From NCBI GenBank assembly GCA_024509875.1, contig JAMPIV010018963.1:319001-383000 (forward strand): DNA of 64,000 nucleotides, given 5' to 3'. This DNA comes from Oreohelix idahoensis. Its lineage: Eukaryota > Mollusca > Gastropoda > Stylommatophora > Oreohelicidae. Position 1 is the first letter of the stretch; each line of letters begins with the position of its first letter. Both the position numbers and the translations under genes were made by a program. This document shows, one piece after another, positions 1 through 11,589 of the stretch. A model generated the notes under the pieces. The model did not search any database, was not told where the DNA came from, and saw only the letters and a program-made list of their open reading frames with translations.

Positions 1-1344
1 CAAAAGACAACATTTCTTCGTCATTCAAAAACTGAAAACCAGAATCATTATCATCTTCTAGCCACAAGTGTGCATCATCTTTGTCACAGTCCGAAAATCC
101 GGGCATTGCTTGAAACAGTTCCATAACTTCATTTATACAATCATCATTTGTGTCCACTGCAGTAGTTTCATTGCCTCCTTTTTTCCCAAGCAATCTATTC
201 CAAGCCTTGTTGAGATTATCTTGTGACAGGGTGGTCGAAGCATCAGCTAACATATAGCAGCAGTCTTTGAGATTAAGCTTTTTGGAAAACGCCACCACAC
301 TTTCTTCATCTTCAGCCAACAATAAACGACGCAGGACTTCCTTCTTGTACATCTTTTTAAACTTTGCTATAACACCCTGATCCATTGGTTAAATCAGTGC
401 TGTTACATTGGGAGGCAGAAAAATTACTTTAAAATTTGCATCAACTGCATTCATTGTATCCGTCTCTGAATGAGATGGTGCATTGTCCAGTAGAAGAATT
501 ACTTTTCCAGTTTTCTTTTCTTGTTCTCCCGACCTCTTCACCAATCAAGAAATATTTCACTATTCATCCAAGCACTCTTCTGTGCTTTGTAGCACAATGG
601 GAGACATGTCACATTCTTTAAACAACGTGGTTTTTTGGGCTTTTCCGATCATTAGCACCGGTAAACGATGACTTCCACTGCAATTCGCGGCTATCAAAAT
701 TGTTACTCTCTCTTTGCACTTTTTAAACCAGCTTCGCGCTGAGATGCAAGTGATTTTTGAGGCAATGATTTCCAGTATAAGCCAGTATCATCGGCATTAT
801 ACACATCATCGAGTGAATAACCTTCTTTTTCCCAAAAAAAAGCCAAGAATGTTTCTTTAAAATTTTCAGCGGCAGTTGCATCGCTAGATAAAGATTCCCC
901 TTGAATCTTCAATTCTCGTATGCCATGACGAGATTTAAAGTTTCTTAACCATCCCTGGCTAGCCTTAAAGTCAGGAGGACCGTCAAGTTGTTTATTGAAC
1001 TGTAGTGCCTTTTCACACAATAGAAAGCCAGAGATAGGTTCCCCTTTGCTTCTTCTTTGCACAAACCATATATACAAAGCCTCTTCCAATTTCAAATCTT
1101 TCGCATTTCTCATGGTTTTACGTTTCTTCGACCCATTTTCACTATCCAATTTCGATGCAAAACTCATAATTTTATCCTTGTTACTTTTGATGTCAGAGAC
1201 GGTAGCTTTCCCAACATTGAAAATCCGTGCAAGTGAAGACACAGTTTCACCTTTTCATAGTCTCTTGATAATTTCTGTTTTCGTTTCAACTGACAAAACA
1301 TTGCGGTTCCTTTTATATGCTTTAGGCCTACTGGAAGATGCCAT
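1..1344 (-). pseudogene. pogo/Tigger-type DDE transposase, broken and cut by the window edge
   Basis: Read leftward from an ATG at 1344-1342. The N-terminal 30 codons look like the CENP-B/psq-type DNA-binding head of Tigger/jerky transposases, followed by a second helix-turn-helix segment (to about 930) and a DDE domain. Visible catalytic-region motifs are NADDTGLYWK near 780-810, LLLDNAPSHS near 470-500 and LPPNVTALI near 400. The frame is broken: an in-frame TGA at 1255-1257, frame changes near 600 and near 500, and a TAA where the family has Gln after NVTALI (near 388). The C-terminal acidic segment continues to position 1, so the 3' end lies outside the window. Family assignment rests on these motifs and on the terminal repeat at 1648-1701. 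It is a dead copy. Confidence 0.87.
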
Positions 1345-1647
1345 ATCGCACAGAGAAATTCTTGTACACCAAAATTATTCTGCTGTAGTAGCAGACACAA
1401 TTATTTTAAGTTGAACTGTCTGTTTAGCCAGTGTTCTGCTTAGAAAGCACACGTACACTGGATTGGTAAACCAGATATTAACTGACTTTATGATCTAACT
1501 GACTTCCTGTACATAAACGACCGACCATTAGCCCATCCCATCCTCTACAAATTGTTTGCACACATTTGAAGCTTGCCGCATCAAAATATTCAGAAATATA
1601 GTCTAACGTGACTGGTGGCGCCTGATTTTTTTTTTCTGGAAAAAGTG

Positions 1648-1701
1648 TTCGGATAATTGGGTGTTCGGATAATTGGGGTTCGGATAAATGGAGTTCTACT
1701 G
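1648..1701 (-). repeat. right terminal repeat of the Tigger element, three sub-repeats
   Basis: Read on the minus strand, the element starts CAGTAGAACTCCATTTATCC next to a TA dinucleotide (1702-1703), as expected for pogo/Tigger ends. The inner part holds three near-identical 14-16 bp units (plus strand GTTCGGATAATTGGG, starting near 1648, 1663 and 1679). These could be repeated transposase-binding sites. The matching left end is outside the window. Confidence 0.75.
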
Positions 1702-1703
1702 TA

Positions 1704-2033
1704 CTATGTTTTCTGTCATTTTGTCAGTGCTGGTCATGGCATCAATGCCTTCCGAGACGTCCGCTTTTCAACCAATGATGTTTATTCAAAATGACTTTCT
1801 ACCAATCGCCTACAAGCAGATTTTTCGGTGATTTACTTTTATTGTTAGAACTCCAGTGCGAAATGAAATTCAATTGCTTTAAATCACAGACAGAAACATA
1901 ATTTCCCGTCAAATCCAAAAGATAATTAACTTCCATGGCTAAATTTACATGAGAATTGAAATTACAGTCCAAATCTCAAAGTTAAATATCGTTTATGGTG
2001 CAATTACCAGAATGGTTTTGCCCGTTTTGCTAC
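1704..2033. other. no recognised feature
   Basis: AT-rich single-copy-looking sequence between the Tigger end and the GGTT microsatellite. No ORF, repeat or motif that I can support. Confidence 0.5.
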
Positions 2034-2289
2034 AGGTAGGTAGGTAGGTTGGCTAGTTGATTGATTGGTTGGTGGGTTAGATGGTTGGTTGGTTGATTGA
2101 TTGGTTGATTTATTGGTTGTTTGGTTAGGTTGGTTGGTTGGTTGGTTGGTTGGTTGGTTGGTTGGTTGGTTGGTTGGTTGGTTGGTTGGTTGGTTGGTTG
2201 GTTGGTTGGTTGGTTGGTTGGTTGGTTGGTTGGTTGGTTGGTTGGTTGGTTGGTTGGTTGGTTGGTTGGTTGGTTGGTTGGTTGGTTGG
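2034..2289. repeat. GGTT tetranucleotide microsatellite
   Basis: Degenerate GGTT/GATT units from about 2034 to 2127, then an uninterrupted GGTT run to 2289. Open frames of PTNQ or VGWL repeats across it are artefacts of the 4-bp period. Confidence 0.97.
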
Positions 2290-2407
2290 ACAATTGAATT
2301 AATTATCAGATGCATCTAGGACACACAAAAATCGGTCAGTGATCAGTCCATATTTCTTCATAAACTTTCCTGACCAAGGCCGTAGGACGATAACCCTTTT
2401 ATATTCA

Positions 2408-2496
2408 ACACAACAGACAGACAGACAGGCAGGCAGATTGACAGAGAGACAGGAAGACAGATATACATAGAGACATACAGGCAGATAGAAAGACAG
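2408..2496. repeat. degenerate CAGA/CAGG microsatellite
   Basis: About 90 bp of imperfect ACAG, GCAG and AGAC units with interruptions, an old decayed tetranucleotide array. Confidence 0.85.
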
Positions 2497-2664
2497 CCAG
2501 ATATTTTACTAACGGTGCTGGCATGAATATGACACATATTTGGTGTTTCGTGGAAGGACAAAATGACAAATGGCGAAGTGCTCTCACGCGTGACCTTCGA
2601 AACATGTATACACTGCTTAGACAGCGCAGATTACACTGCTTCGGCCTTGTCCGCTGCATGGAAG

Positions 2665-2900
2665 GTGCTCTCCAAAGATATTTTCTACGGCAAAAAGAAT
2701 AGCCGGCCGACGGCAGCTGGGGTTCAAATATGTCTGCAAGAGAGACATGAAGGCACTGGATATACATCCAGCAACCTGGAAGGACAAAGCTTCCGACTGC
2801 ACCAAATGGAGATGATCCCAACAGCGCCATCTTAGGTTAAGCCCAAAGGAACTCTTACAGCAAGCAGAAGAGAAAAGAACACGACAAAAGAAACGTCAGG
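2665..2900 (+). pseudogene. 3' tail of a non-LTR retrotransposon ORF
   Basis: One frame reads a conserved LINE-type C-terminal tail: RQLGFKYVCKRDMKALDI from about 2711, then a TW..KASD..KW segment, an in-frame TGA near 2807, and a Lys/Gln-rich end. A second, slightly longer copy of the same tail lies at 23275-23575. Tails of the form G(R/K)PQL-F-DVCKRDLKA are common after the RT domain in several metazoan LINEs, and I cannot fix the clade. The fragment is isolated and has no RT domain. Confidence 0.6.
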
Positions 2901-3303
2901 TAAGTAAAATAAAAAAAAAACAGTTGAGTTCCATCACCTCGAGGGAGCATCACCCTCTCCCCCCCCCCCCCCCTTTCCCCCCAGTTAGTTATGGCTGCAG
3001 GTTACTCACTGGGTTGTTTAAAAAAAAAACAACAACAAAACTAACTAACCAATAGAAAACAAACTACTAAGAAGCCACAGAAACAATGCCCCTGAATAAA
3101 ATCAAGAGCCGCCCCTGTCACCAGCGAAACGTCGGAAGGATCGTGCATAATTAGCCAGCATACACACGAGAAGAAAAAAAAAGTTAAAGAAGTAAAACGT
3201 TAAACAGTAAAAGGTTAAAATAATCTTAGCTTAGGATAGTATTTAGCCACTTTGCGCCAAGTCATTACTGCTCATTTGTAAATGGTGTCACCTTTCCAAT
3301 GTA
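2901..3303. other. no gene; poly-C run
   Basis: Holds a C homopolymer-rich stretch near 2955-2982 and A-rich sequence. Nothing else is recognised. Confidence 0.5.
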
Positions 3304-4628
3304 GCGAGGGACGTTCAAGTCAAACCGGGACTTTTGTTTGTACAAACTAAAAGAACAAATTTGTAGGAGTGAAATTGCCATTTATTTTTCGATATAATCC
3401 CCTGCAACATTTATACACTTATCCCAGCGTTTAATTAATGCTTGAAAAGCTTTAGCGTAGAAAGATATGTCAGTACTCCTGAACCATCGTAGAACAGCCT
3501 GCTTTCACTTCGTCATCAGTGCTAAAATGCTGACCTCCCAGGAACTCTTTCAGGGGTCCAAACAGGTAGAAGTCGCTCGGAGCGAGGTCTGGGCTGTAAG
3601 GGGGATGTGGCAATACCTCCCACCCGAGTTGCTGTAATTTTCACGTGGTGCGGTGAGCGGTATATGGTCGTGCGTTATCCTGTAGAAACAGGACGCCTTT
3701 TCTTATCAAACCAGGCCGTTTTTTCCGCAGATGGTTATGCACATCACTTAGAATGCGACAGTACTCTTCACTGCTGATAGTGGCACCACGGGGTAGAAAA
3801 TCCACGTGAATAATGCCACATTTGTCCCAGAAAACACTCGCCATCACTTTCCCAGCAGACGCAATTTTCCGAAATTTTGTGGGTGGTGGTGAGTCCGTAT
3901 GCTTCCACTGCATGGATGCTCGTTTTGATTCCGGAATGAAATGATGCACCCAGGTTTCATCACACGTAATGAAGCGATTCAGAAAATTCTTGCCTTCCCT
4001 GCCAAAACGATCCTTCAACTCAGTGCAGACTTGAACTCTTCTCTGCCGGTCAAAAGCGGAAAGCTGTCTTGGCACCCAACGTGCACTAACTTTTCGAAAA
4101 TGCAAATTTTCGTGAATGATAGTCTGCACCGTCCCCACAGAAAGATTTGTCTCTTGTGCAATTTCACGACAGGTTATGAGTCGATTTTCCAGGATCAGGC
4201 GTTCCACACGCTGGATGTTCACACGAATGACTGCTGTGGGCTGGGAGCCGCCACGGCCGGGATTGTCGTTCACGGATGTACGGCCTTCTTTAAAACGTTT
4301 ACACCATTCAGATGTCTTACTGCGACTGAGTGTCTCATCACCGAACTGTGCTTGCAGTCTTCTGTAAATTTCTGCGGGTTTCATGCCTTCTTTCACAAGA
4401 AACTTCATTATAACACGCTGTTCCATGCATGCACTAACTCTGTTGTCCGCCATTTTGATTATCTATCAGGGACTGACCCGTGACGCGTACGCCACCTAAC
4501 GGTAATAACGGTAACGGTAATACGAGTAGGTCACACTTGTTACTTACTGCTGTCAGTAGTACCACCACGCTAGCATTCCTTCCTGTACTTCCAGAACACA
4601 AAGTCCCGGTTTGACTTGAACGTCCTAG
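3304..4628 (-). mobile_element. mariner-type transposon with both terminal inverted repeats
   Basis: Left end (about 3307-3335) and right end (about 4599-4627) are inverted copies sharing GACGTTCAAGTCAAACCGGG. TA dinucleotides flank both ends. At about 1.3 kb with a single transposase gene it is a full-length mariner. The outermost bases differ slightly between ends, so the exact boundary is uncertain by 2-3 bp. Confidence 0.9.
3382..4453 (-). pseudogene. mariner transposase, DD34D type, two inactivating changes
   Basis: Starts MADNRVSACMEQR at 4453. The N-terminal half is a paired helix-turn-helix (residues about 5-110, including the KTSEWCKRFKEGR stretch). The catalytic domain shows CDETWVHHF and FLQDNARPYTAH, then, after a stop, YSPDLAPSDFYLF. 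There are 34 residues between the second and third Asp, the mariner DD34D spacing. The frame stops at 3641-3643 (TGA where relatives have Trp, just after HRTT). Past it the reading stays mariner-like until one extra base near 3497-3502. After that the C-terminus, ending in GDYIEK, runs to a stop at 3382-3384. With only two lesions this is a recently inactivated copy. Confidence 0.92.
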
Positions 4629-5478
4629 TATATTTTTCTATTGTCCCGGACAAAGGCTTCTACAATGTACTCACAAAGAATCATCGAAGTTATTGCTGCT
4701 ACACAATAACGTAAGATATCTAATGCTTCGCCGGAGAAGTCTCAATTGTCTTTGCTACGGGCTATGGAATTGAAGAATGTAATTTATATACAACATAATG
4801 GTGACTTTAACAATTGTCTCCAACTGGCAGCATGGATAAAACCAGGAGTGATGTTAAAAATTGCAACCAAGGTGCAATGGGTTCAGTTCGCAGCGCATGC
4901 AGGAAAGAGAACAGGAGACGGACACATGGAAGTCATGCCCCAAGTGAGCGCGCGCCCCTCAGTGTGTAAAGAAGATAACGGGCCGAAATACTTGTCCGAC
5001 TGGGGGACAGCTTCTGATGATCAGATTGGTTCCTGTTGTATCACTCTGTACAGAATTTCCTATTATTGTCTTGTTTTTCTACCTGTGGAGTCCGAGGCCT
5101 GCAGCTGGCACAGTGGATGAAGCCTGTACCCAAATGTTTCATGTGCGCTCTCATCTGAAATTTCTGCAGTAATTTTGTTCTTTATGCCGAGGTTTCTTAA
5201 TGCGCTTTGTGGCCTTATACGACATGCATGTTAGAGTGCAGTTGTTCTGTATATCTACTCCCCGCCACCCACAATCGCGCCTCGTTATCCTCTTAGAGGA
5301 GCCGCAGGCAGGCACGCCCGCACTCTAGTAAGCAAAACGTTATCAACCTAAGCAATGATTCCAGAACAATCACGGCTCTTGCAACAGATTGTACTCAACC
5401 GTCTTACTTGACTGGGGTAGAGGGCCGCAAGAGATGTGAGCCTAATATTTAAAAAATGCTCTCTTTCTTACGAAACGC

Positions 5479-5480
<2 letters not shown>
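4629..5480. other. no recognised feature
   Basis: Unique-looking sequence. The open frame at 4746-5120 has no recognisable domain and looks like chance. No repeat boundaries found. Confidence 0.45.

Positions 5481-5574
<94 letters not shown>
5481..5574. repeat. TA dinucleotide microsatellite
   Basis: Uninterrupted TA run. It abuts the 5' end of the RTE-like LINE, and TA-rich sequence reappears just past the LINE 3' end (7322-7334), so the LINE probably inserted into this array. Confidence 0.97.
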
Positions 5575-5577
<3 letters not shown>

Positions 5578-7322
5578 CCCTAAAGAACATGAGGAAAGAA
5601 AAACAATGCCCTCTCAAATTTATAAAGGACAAGCAAGGCAAATTGCTTACTGCCCCGAAGGAAGTAATGGAAAGATGGAAAGAATATTTCTCAGAACTCC
5701 TGGATGGTGAGCATGATGAAGCATCAGAAATGATAACCACTAACACAGAAGAGGAAACCAATGATGGTGAAGATGACATAAAGATGGAAGAACTGAGGGC
5801 AGCACTAGAGAAAATCAAGATGGGCAAAGCAGCAGGGCATGATGGTATAACACCAGAAATGGTTAAGTACATGGGAGCATCAGGCGACCTATTACTCTTA
5901 AAGGTCCTACAGGCAGCATGGTGCAACAAGACCATACCAAAGGATTGGGAGATTGCCATCATAACACCAATTTTCAAAAAGGGTGACAATCGACAATGTG
6001 GAAACCATAGAGGCATATCCCTTCTCAGTGTCCCTGGTAAAATCTACTCTAGAATCCTAGAGCAGAGACTCCGACGCCTAGCTGAGCCACAATTGGATGA
6101 GGTCCAGTGCGGATTCCGAGCAAACCGAAGTACTCAAGACCTAATCTTCACACTCAGACAGCTGAGTGAAAAGGTCCTTGAGTATAAGAGTGAGATCCAT
6201 CTTTGTTTCATAGATCTGGAAAAGGCGTTTGACAGGGTCCCCTGGAGCAAACTTTGGGACTGTTTGGCAAGGAAGAATATTCCAGCACCTCTGATTCATG
6301 CTATACAGAGCTTCTACAAGTCTTGCAGAAATTATGTGAGGACAGCAAACCATAAGTCAGAAGAGTTCAGGACCACCACTGGTGTAAGGCAAGGTGATAT
6401 CCTATCACCTTACCTCTTCATACTCCTTATGGACGATGTCATCAAGGCATGTAAGGAGAGAACAAGAAAGTATTCAGTGGGGTACTGGAAGATGAGACAG
6501 GTCTATATTTCGGAGCTGGCATTTGCTGATGATGTTGCCCTGATTGCTAAATCAGAGGCACATCTCCAATCCAACCTGCAAGTCTGGAAGGAAGAGCTGG
6601 AGAAGAGAGGGATGGTCATAAGCAGCTCTAAAACAAAATCCATGGTGATATCACGAGAAGAAAGAAAACATCAGATTAAGTTGGGAGAACAGGTCCTGGA
6701 GCAGGTCGACCACTTTAAATATCTCGGAGCTATTATAGACCGAAAGGGAGGCATCAAAGAAGAGTTGGCCACTCGGAAAGCAGCGGCTGGGAGACTTTTT
6801 CAGGCCATAAATCGTGGATTCCTCAGTAAGAAAGAAGTTGGTAAGAAAACGAAGATGGCTGTATACCGCTCCACCTATGTCCCAGTCTTGACATATGGAT
6901 GCGAGTCGTGGGCAATGACTACAACCCACAAAAGCCAGATCCAAACCTCAGAAATGAGGTATCTGAGGAAAGTGGTTGAAGTAACAAGAAGAGACATGGT
7001 CCGCAACCAGACGATCCGTCAAGGCCTAAAATCCCATCCGCTGCAGACCCAAATAGAACAGTCCCAACTAAGATGGTTTGGCCATGTCTGCAGAATGGGA
7101 GAAGATCGGCTACCACGACAAGCATGGGAAACAAAGAGCCAGGGATCCAGACCTCCAGGACGACCCAGAGTCCGCTGGGAGGACAACATTAGACAATCTT
7201 TGAAGGACCGAGGACTAGAATGGAACCAGGCCAGGAAGAAGACAGCTGATAGAATGGTCTGGCGCTCTCTCTTCCAAACCTCTACACCTCACGGTAGAAG
7301 GGGAACGACTAAGTAAGTAAGT
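5575..7322 (+). mobile_element. RTE-like LINE, 5'-truncated
   Basis: Begins abruptly after the TA array inside the RT-coding region and ends just past the stop codon with a short TAAG tail (about 7311-7322). Tetranucleotide tails are typical of RTE-clade LINEs. A second copy of its last 261 bp lies at 39109-39369 on the minus strand and appears identical by eye. TA-rich sequence on both sides prevents an exact target duplication call. Confidence 0.85.
5578..7316 (+). CDS. RTE-like LINE reverse transcriptase (partial, C-terminal portion)
   Basis: Open for about 578 codons from the truncation point to TAA. Order of motifs: KMGKAAGHDGITPEM (RT motif 1 region), the GNHRGISLLS block, the CGFRANRSTQD block, DLEKAFDRVPW (catalytic Asp, motif A), GVRQGDILSPYLF (motif B), LAFADDVALIA (catalytic Asp pair as FADD, motif C), then the thumb and a C-terminal LRWFGHVCRM and GRPRVRWEDN tail. 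The apurinic endonuclease domain that RTE elements carry N-terminally is missing because of 5' truncation. There is no stop inside, so the copy is young, but it cannot move itself. The tail suits RTE/BovB-like elements; a related clade is possible. Confidence 0.82.
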
Positions 7323-7340
7323 ATATATATATAAAGGAAC

Positions 7341-7535
7341 CCGTTACACGCCCATTGAGGCATATTGGGAATATGGTGTTAGGCCCATATTATCTTGACC
7401 GTCGGCACACTAGGGGTGATGTGGTCGGCATCACGCCGGCCGCCTTAACCTTCCCAGAGTATCTCTGGTACCCAGTTGGGGTTGGGTCGACCCAGGAGCC
7501 GTTTGTGGCCTAAAAATTTTTCCGCCTCATCTAAT
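7341..7535 (-). repeat. SINE-like repeat body between TA microsatellites
   Basis: About 195 bp of GC-richer sequence. Its segment near 7470-7505 (GGTACCCAGTTGGGG, then GGGTCGACCCAGGAGCCG) matches the central part of the tRNA-derived SINE at 11623-11966 (GGTACTCATT..GCTGGGTCGGCTCAGGAGCCG near 11767-11800) in the same orientation. No A/B box head is visible, so it is probably a 5'-truncated SINE, or another family sharing a central domain. Confidence 0.5.
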
Positions 7536-7684
<149 letters not shown>

Positions 7685-7828
7685 TAATTGTTTTACCAAA
7701 ACGTCTGTAACTGTCGTATAGTGTATACTGGGGCAACTACAACAGTAGTTTTCGCCGGAAAAAGCCTTTGCAATACATGTATTACGAAGAAGGTCTCCAG
7801 AAATTGGCTCGTTAAGGAAGAATAGAGA

Positions 7829-8462
7829 TGTTATGATTAAAATTCATAACGATGGTGTCGATATCATTAGGTAGCTCGACAGGACTCCTTGTTTGTTTAT
7901 TTTATACGGAGTCATTTATTAATACAGGAAGTGACGTCATGCCTCTGTGGTGTATTTGGCAGACGTGGAACTAAGAATGCAGAAGGCAGAGATCGTCTGC
8001 AGAGGCTTCTACCATTGTGTGCCATGGCGAGAGGACGCATGTGTTTGAGCTCCTGAAAATATATTTCGTGTACATCCCTATGTTATTCCATCACTAGTAC
8101 ATCAAGATCTTCAGTGAGGTTTATCTAGTATCTTCATTTAAAGGGAGTATAGCTTCTCAGTGTCGAGTGTGCATGTATATTTTAAAAAATTGTGGAAAAT
8201 GAAAAGGACAGCGTTCCAGACATGAACTTTATCAACGACTGCATATAATATGCCATTTGTATATTGGACTGTAATGTATTTCAATTTGGAGCTTCGTTAC
8301 GTTTGAATAAATATGTATCCTGTCCATTATGGCTCAAAAAAGAGTGAGTGATGTTGGCTTGTTGCAGTGTCTGATGTGTTTGCTACCCTAGACGTGAACT
8401 TGGCCTACAAGAACCATTATGTCACTAAATATTAACATTACCAAGTAAAAAGACACGTAACA
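7829..8462 (+). repeat. 5' LTR of element 1
   Basis: Starts TGTTATGA, ends GTAACA. The first bases form a 7-bp inverted repeat, GTTATGA and TCATAAC around a 7-nt centre (7830-7850), conserved in the 3' copy. A poly(A) signal AATAAA lies at 8306-8311. About 634 bp. Confidence 0.93.
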
Positions 8463-9359
8463 GCTCAAATGAGGGCCAAGCCTGGATTTGAAACTGTTTC
8501 AAGTATGCCATATGAATTTTCAAGTCTAAGGACTGTTTTTTAATACGATTACGCTACCATGTCTAACGTACATGTGTATCGTCTGCTGATCTGTGTGGGA
8601 ATGAAAGAACATTAATTACTATTGAAATTTTTCAAGTATCTACTTCAGAAGGTGAAGTTTATGGAGGAAGCAAATTTGTCTAAATAAATACGGTGCTACC
8701 ATGCAGTTTTATGCCCGACGATGGCCTGCACTCAAGATTTTTTCACGAAGTTTATCAAGAGGACTACGTACAAAATGGCCGTCCTGTTCAAGTGCGCAGA
8801 TTGTTGAATTCTAAGTCTAACCCTGATCACTGTACTGTATTTCAATCGTCGTTTCCTGATCTAGAGGCTGATGCCAGGAGGATTTTCTTTTTTTTTTTTT
8901 GGCAAGAAAAAGCAGAAAAGTAAATTTATTGATTCATGCGGGGGTGAGGCTTGAAGAATTTTTTTTGACAGAGTTCTTTCTTTTACTTGTTATATGTATT
9001 TCTGTATCTACATGTTTATGTATTAGGAGGGTTGGTTGGTGGGACCTATGAATTCACTATACCCCTTTGACGGTCGTGAATTCGTAGGCCTTCCTTAGTT
9101 TTTGCATCTGATTTTTTCAACTTAAGGGGCCGGCGAACATAGCTGTGTGTTACTCCCTTGAGTGAATTAACCAGATTCATTATTCTAGTTGTGAAGGTTC
9201 TGTAATTTTGTACTTTTGTGTTTGTTGTCAAGTTAATTGTATTTTATTTGGTTTATTCTAAATTATTGTTTGTAAATTTGCTCATCTAATCTTGACATCC
9301 CTCAGTTATTAGATGTAATATATGTTGTGAAATTGTGCTTGTATTGTCATAAGTGTTCA
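8463..9359 (+). other. element 1 5' leader, no gene
   Basis: Untranslated leader between the LTR and gag (the LINE fragment at 9360-10040 is inserted in it). I see no clear primer binding site directly after the LTR. A T-run lies at about 8885-8900. Short open frames here have no recognisable domain. Confidence 0.5.
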
Positions 9360-10040
9360 TTCATTCATAACCCTCCACTCCCAAAGGAGCATAGGCCTTC
9401 AACAAACACATGCCAAGTCCTCCTGTCACGTGCCATCATCTCAAGTTCTTTCCACGTTTTCCTCATCATTTTCCCCTCTGTTTCCAGCTCCCTTCTCCAT
9501 GTGCTTCTTGGTCTACCTCTGCCTCTCTTGCCCTGGGGGTTCCAGAACAAGGACTGCCTTGTAATGCTATCAACAGGTTTGTTCAGCGTATATCCTATCC
9601 ATCGTCATCGTCGTCTTCTCATCTCTTGTTCCACTGGCACTTGTCTAGTTCTTGTCATCAATTCCACGTTGGTAACCTTGTCATACCATTTTAATCCCTC
9701 TATTCTACGCAAGCACCCATTTATGAAAGTCTGTAGCTTTTTGGTTGTTTTCTTTGTTGTTCTCCGTGTCTCAGAGCCATACAATAGGACTGACTTTACA
9801 TTTGAGTTGAAGATTCTTATTTTCGTGTTGGATCCGATTTCTCTTGATCTCCATATATTTCCCAATGCAATGAAAGCTCCTCTTGCTTTTTGTATTCTTA
9901 TTTTGATATCACTGTCTGTCCCTCCAACTTTGTCTATATTGCTGCCAAGATATGTGTACGATTCTACATCTTGTATTGGTGCTTCTTCATAAGTGTGATA
10001 GAGCCAAATTGTTTTCATTTTTCTACAGTTCATAAATTTC
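9360..10040 (-). pseudogene. LINE fragment (RT 3' part and C-terminal tail)
   Basis: Minus-strand reading from about 10033 gives ESYTYLGSNID, a run of KARGAFIALGNIW, VLLYGSETRRTTKKT, QTFINGCLRRIEGLKWYDKV. After a frame change between 9605 and 9550 it gives WNPQGKRGRGRPRSTWRREL and GLCSFGS at the end. This is the region after the RT catalytic core of a widespread RTE-like LINE. The 3' end has an ATGA-type tetranucleotide tail (plus strand CATTCATTCAT near 9358-9369). Same family as the fragment at 24588-25060. Confidence 0.75.
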
Positions 10041-10263
10041 TGCCTTGTTTAATCATTGGTATTTTCTTCGGTGGGCTCTTTCACTGTTATTCTGTAATCT
10101 TGCTGGTATCTCTATTTTTTTGCTCCTAAGATAACATCTATAATTTGAAGCAGTTAATTAATCTTGAGTGGTGAAATAATTGTTGCTAATATTTCTCACT
10201 TATTAAATATAAATATTATTTGAATTATTATTGGACAATTTGGAGTCACAATAATAGTGAATT

Positions 10264-11583
10264 ATGGCTACAGTGGAGTATTTTTTTAAGATTGGTAAGG
10301 AATGTGGTATGGAGGGTGAACCTTTAAAAACATTTGCATTCAATGTGCATGCAAAAGAATTAAAGAGGTCAGAAGACGTGGCAAGAGATCAAAGAATCTT
10401 AGCTAAGGAGAAGAGAGAAGAAGATTTAGCTGAGGAGAAGAGAGAGGAAGAGTTAGCTGAGAAGAGAAGACATGAATAATTAGCTCTTGAGGGAAAAAAA
10501 TTGGCACATGCACATGCTCAGGCAGAAGCATAAGCACAACAAGAACTTGAGGAGAAAAAATTAGCACATGCTCAATCAGAACTGGCTCATGCTCAAAGAA
10601 TGGCAGAACTTGAGTTGGAAAAATTAAGATTGCAACATAAACAGGTTCATCCAGCAGGTGATGGAGCTGGAAAAAAGATCATGCCTCTACTTTTATACTT
10701 AATTTGCCCAAATTTAATCCTAATATAGACGGCATTTCATGCTTCTTAAATAGATATGAGACATGTTGCGAGGAGTTTAAGTTTGATAGAGCTACATGAT
10801 TCAGCTAAAGATTTTGCTGAATTTGTTTCATCAATTAAGCTTTGCTTTTCTAGATGGGTTGATTTGTCAAAAATTGATAAAACTTTTGATGGGCTTGCTG
10901 ATTTAATTTTAAGAGACAAAGTGCTGTCTTCAGTCAGTGGTGACTTTTTGTCCTTTTTGCAGGAGAGAAAGCCTGAATCGTTAGCTGCTGTGGAAAATCT
11001 TGGACGACAATACCAAATTGCACATCCTGGTAGAAATCTTAGCAGGAATAACATAAAGGATTCATTGCCAGTGGCATCTGCTAGAACTAGGATGTCCAAT
11101 CCACACAGACAAAGATCATATAGCATGGACATGAATTTTCGATTAATTCGAGATAATAATAATGGATCTTTCAGAGGGAGGTTTAATTTTAATAATAGGT
11201 CACAACAGCCTCAAATAAATTTTCATTCAAATGATGATGGATATATACCTCAACAATCATCTTTCAGACCTAACAGAGATTGGAACAGAGGTGTATATAA
11301 TTTCCAGTCAGGCAGAGGCCAAAGGTCATTCTATAGGAACAATGACAATAATTACAACAACAGACGTTCTCAGCAGAACAATAACTTTCGACGTTCTAGG
11401 AATCCAGAACGTTCCAATGCAGTTGTGCATCAAAGTGACAATAAAACAGTTTAAAATACCAATGTTGTTTCTCATGCAAATGCGTGTAGTGTGGACTTAT
11501 CCATTAGTACTAATTGTTCTGAATGTAATTCTTTATTTCAGCCAGAGGGAGTTCCTAGGCTCTGGTGTGGACACCTTTTACCA
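10264..11583 (+). pseudogene. element 1 gag-like gene
   Basis: Starts MATVEYFFKIGKECG at 10264. A charged Glu/Lys/Arg coiled-coil head follows (DLAEEKREEELAEK), broken by TAA codons near 10477 and 10531. The capsid-like part is shortened: FLNRYETCCEEFKF near 10745 jumps to the FAEFVSSIKLCF segment near 10815, about 70 codons short of elements 2 and 3. It continues LILRDKVLSSVSGDF, SLPVASART and a Gly/Arg/Asn-rich basic region (11130-11450) that probably binds RNA. The end holds CSECNSLFQPEGVPRLWCGH (11515-11574), the motif shared with elements 2 and 3. No CCHC knuckle is present. Confidence 0.82.
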
Positions 11584-11589
11584 GTAATG

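Noticed and set aside
995..1414. Plus-strand 139-codon ORF opposite the Tigger transposase
   Set aside because: Antisense shadow of the transposase; no independent protein features.
2004..2319. PTNQ and VGWL repeat ORFs
   Set aside because: Product of the GGTT array; the period explains the frames fully.
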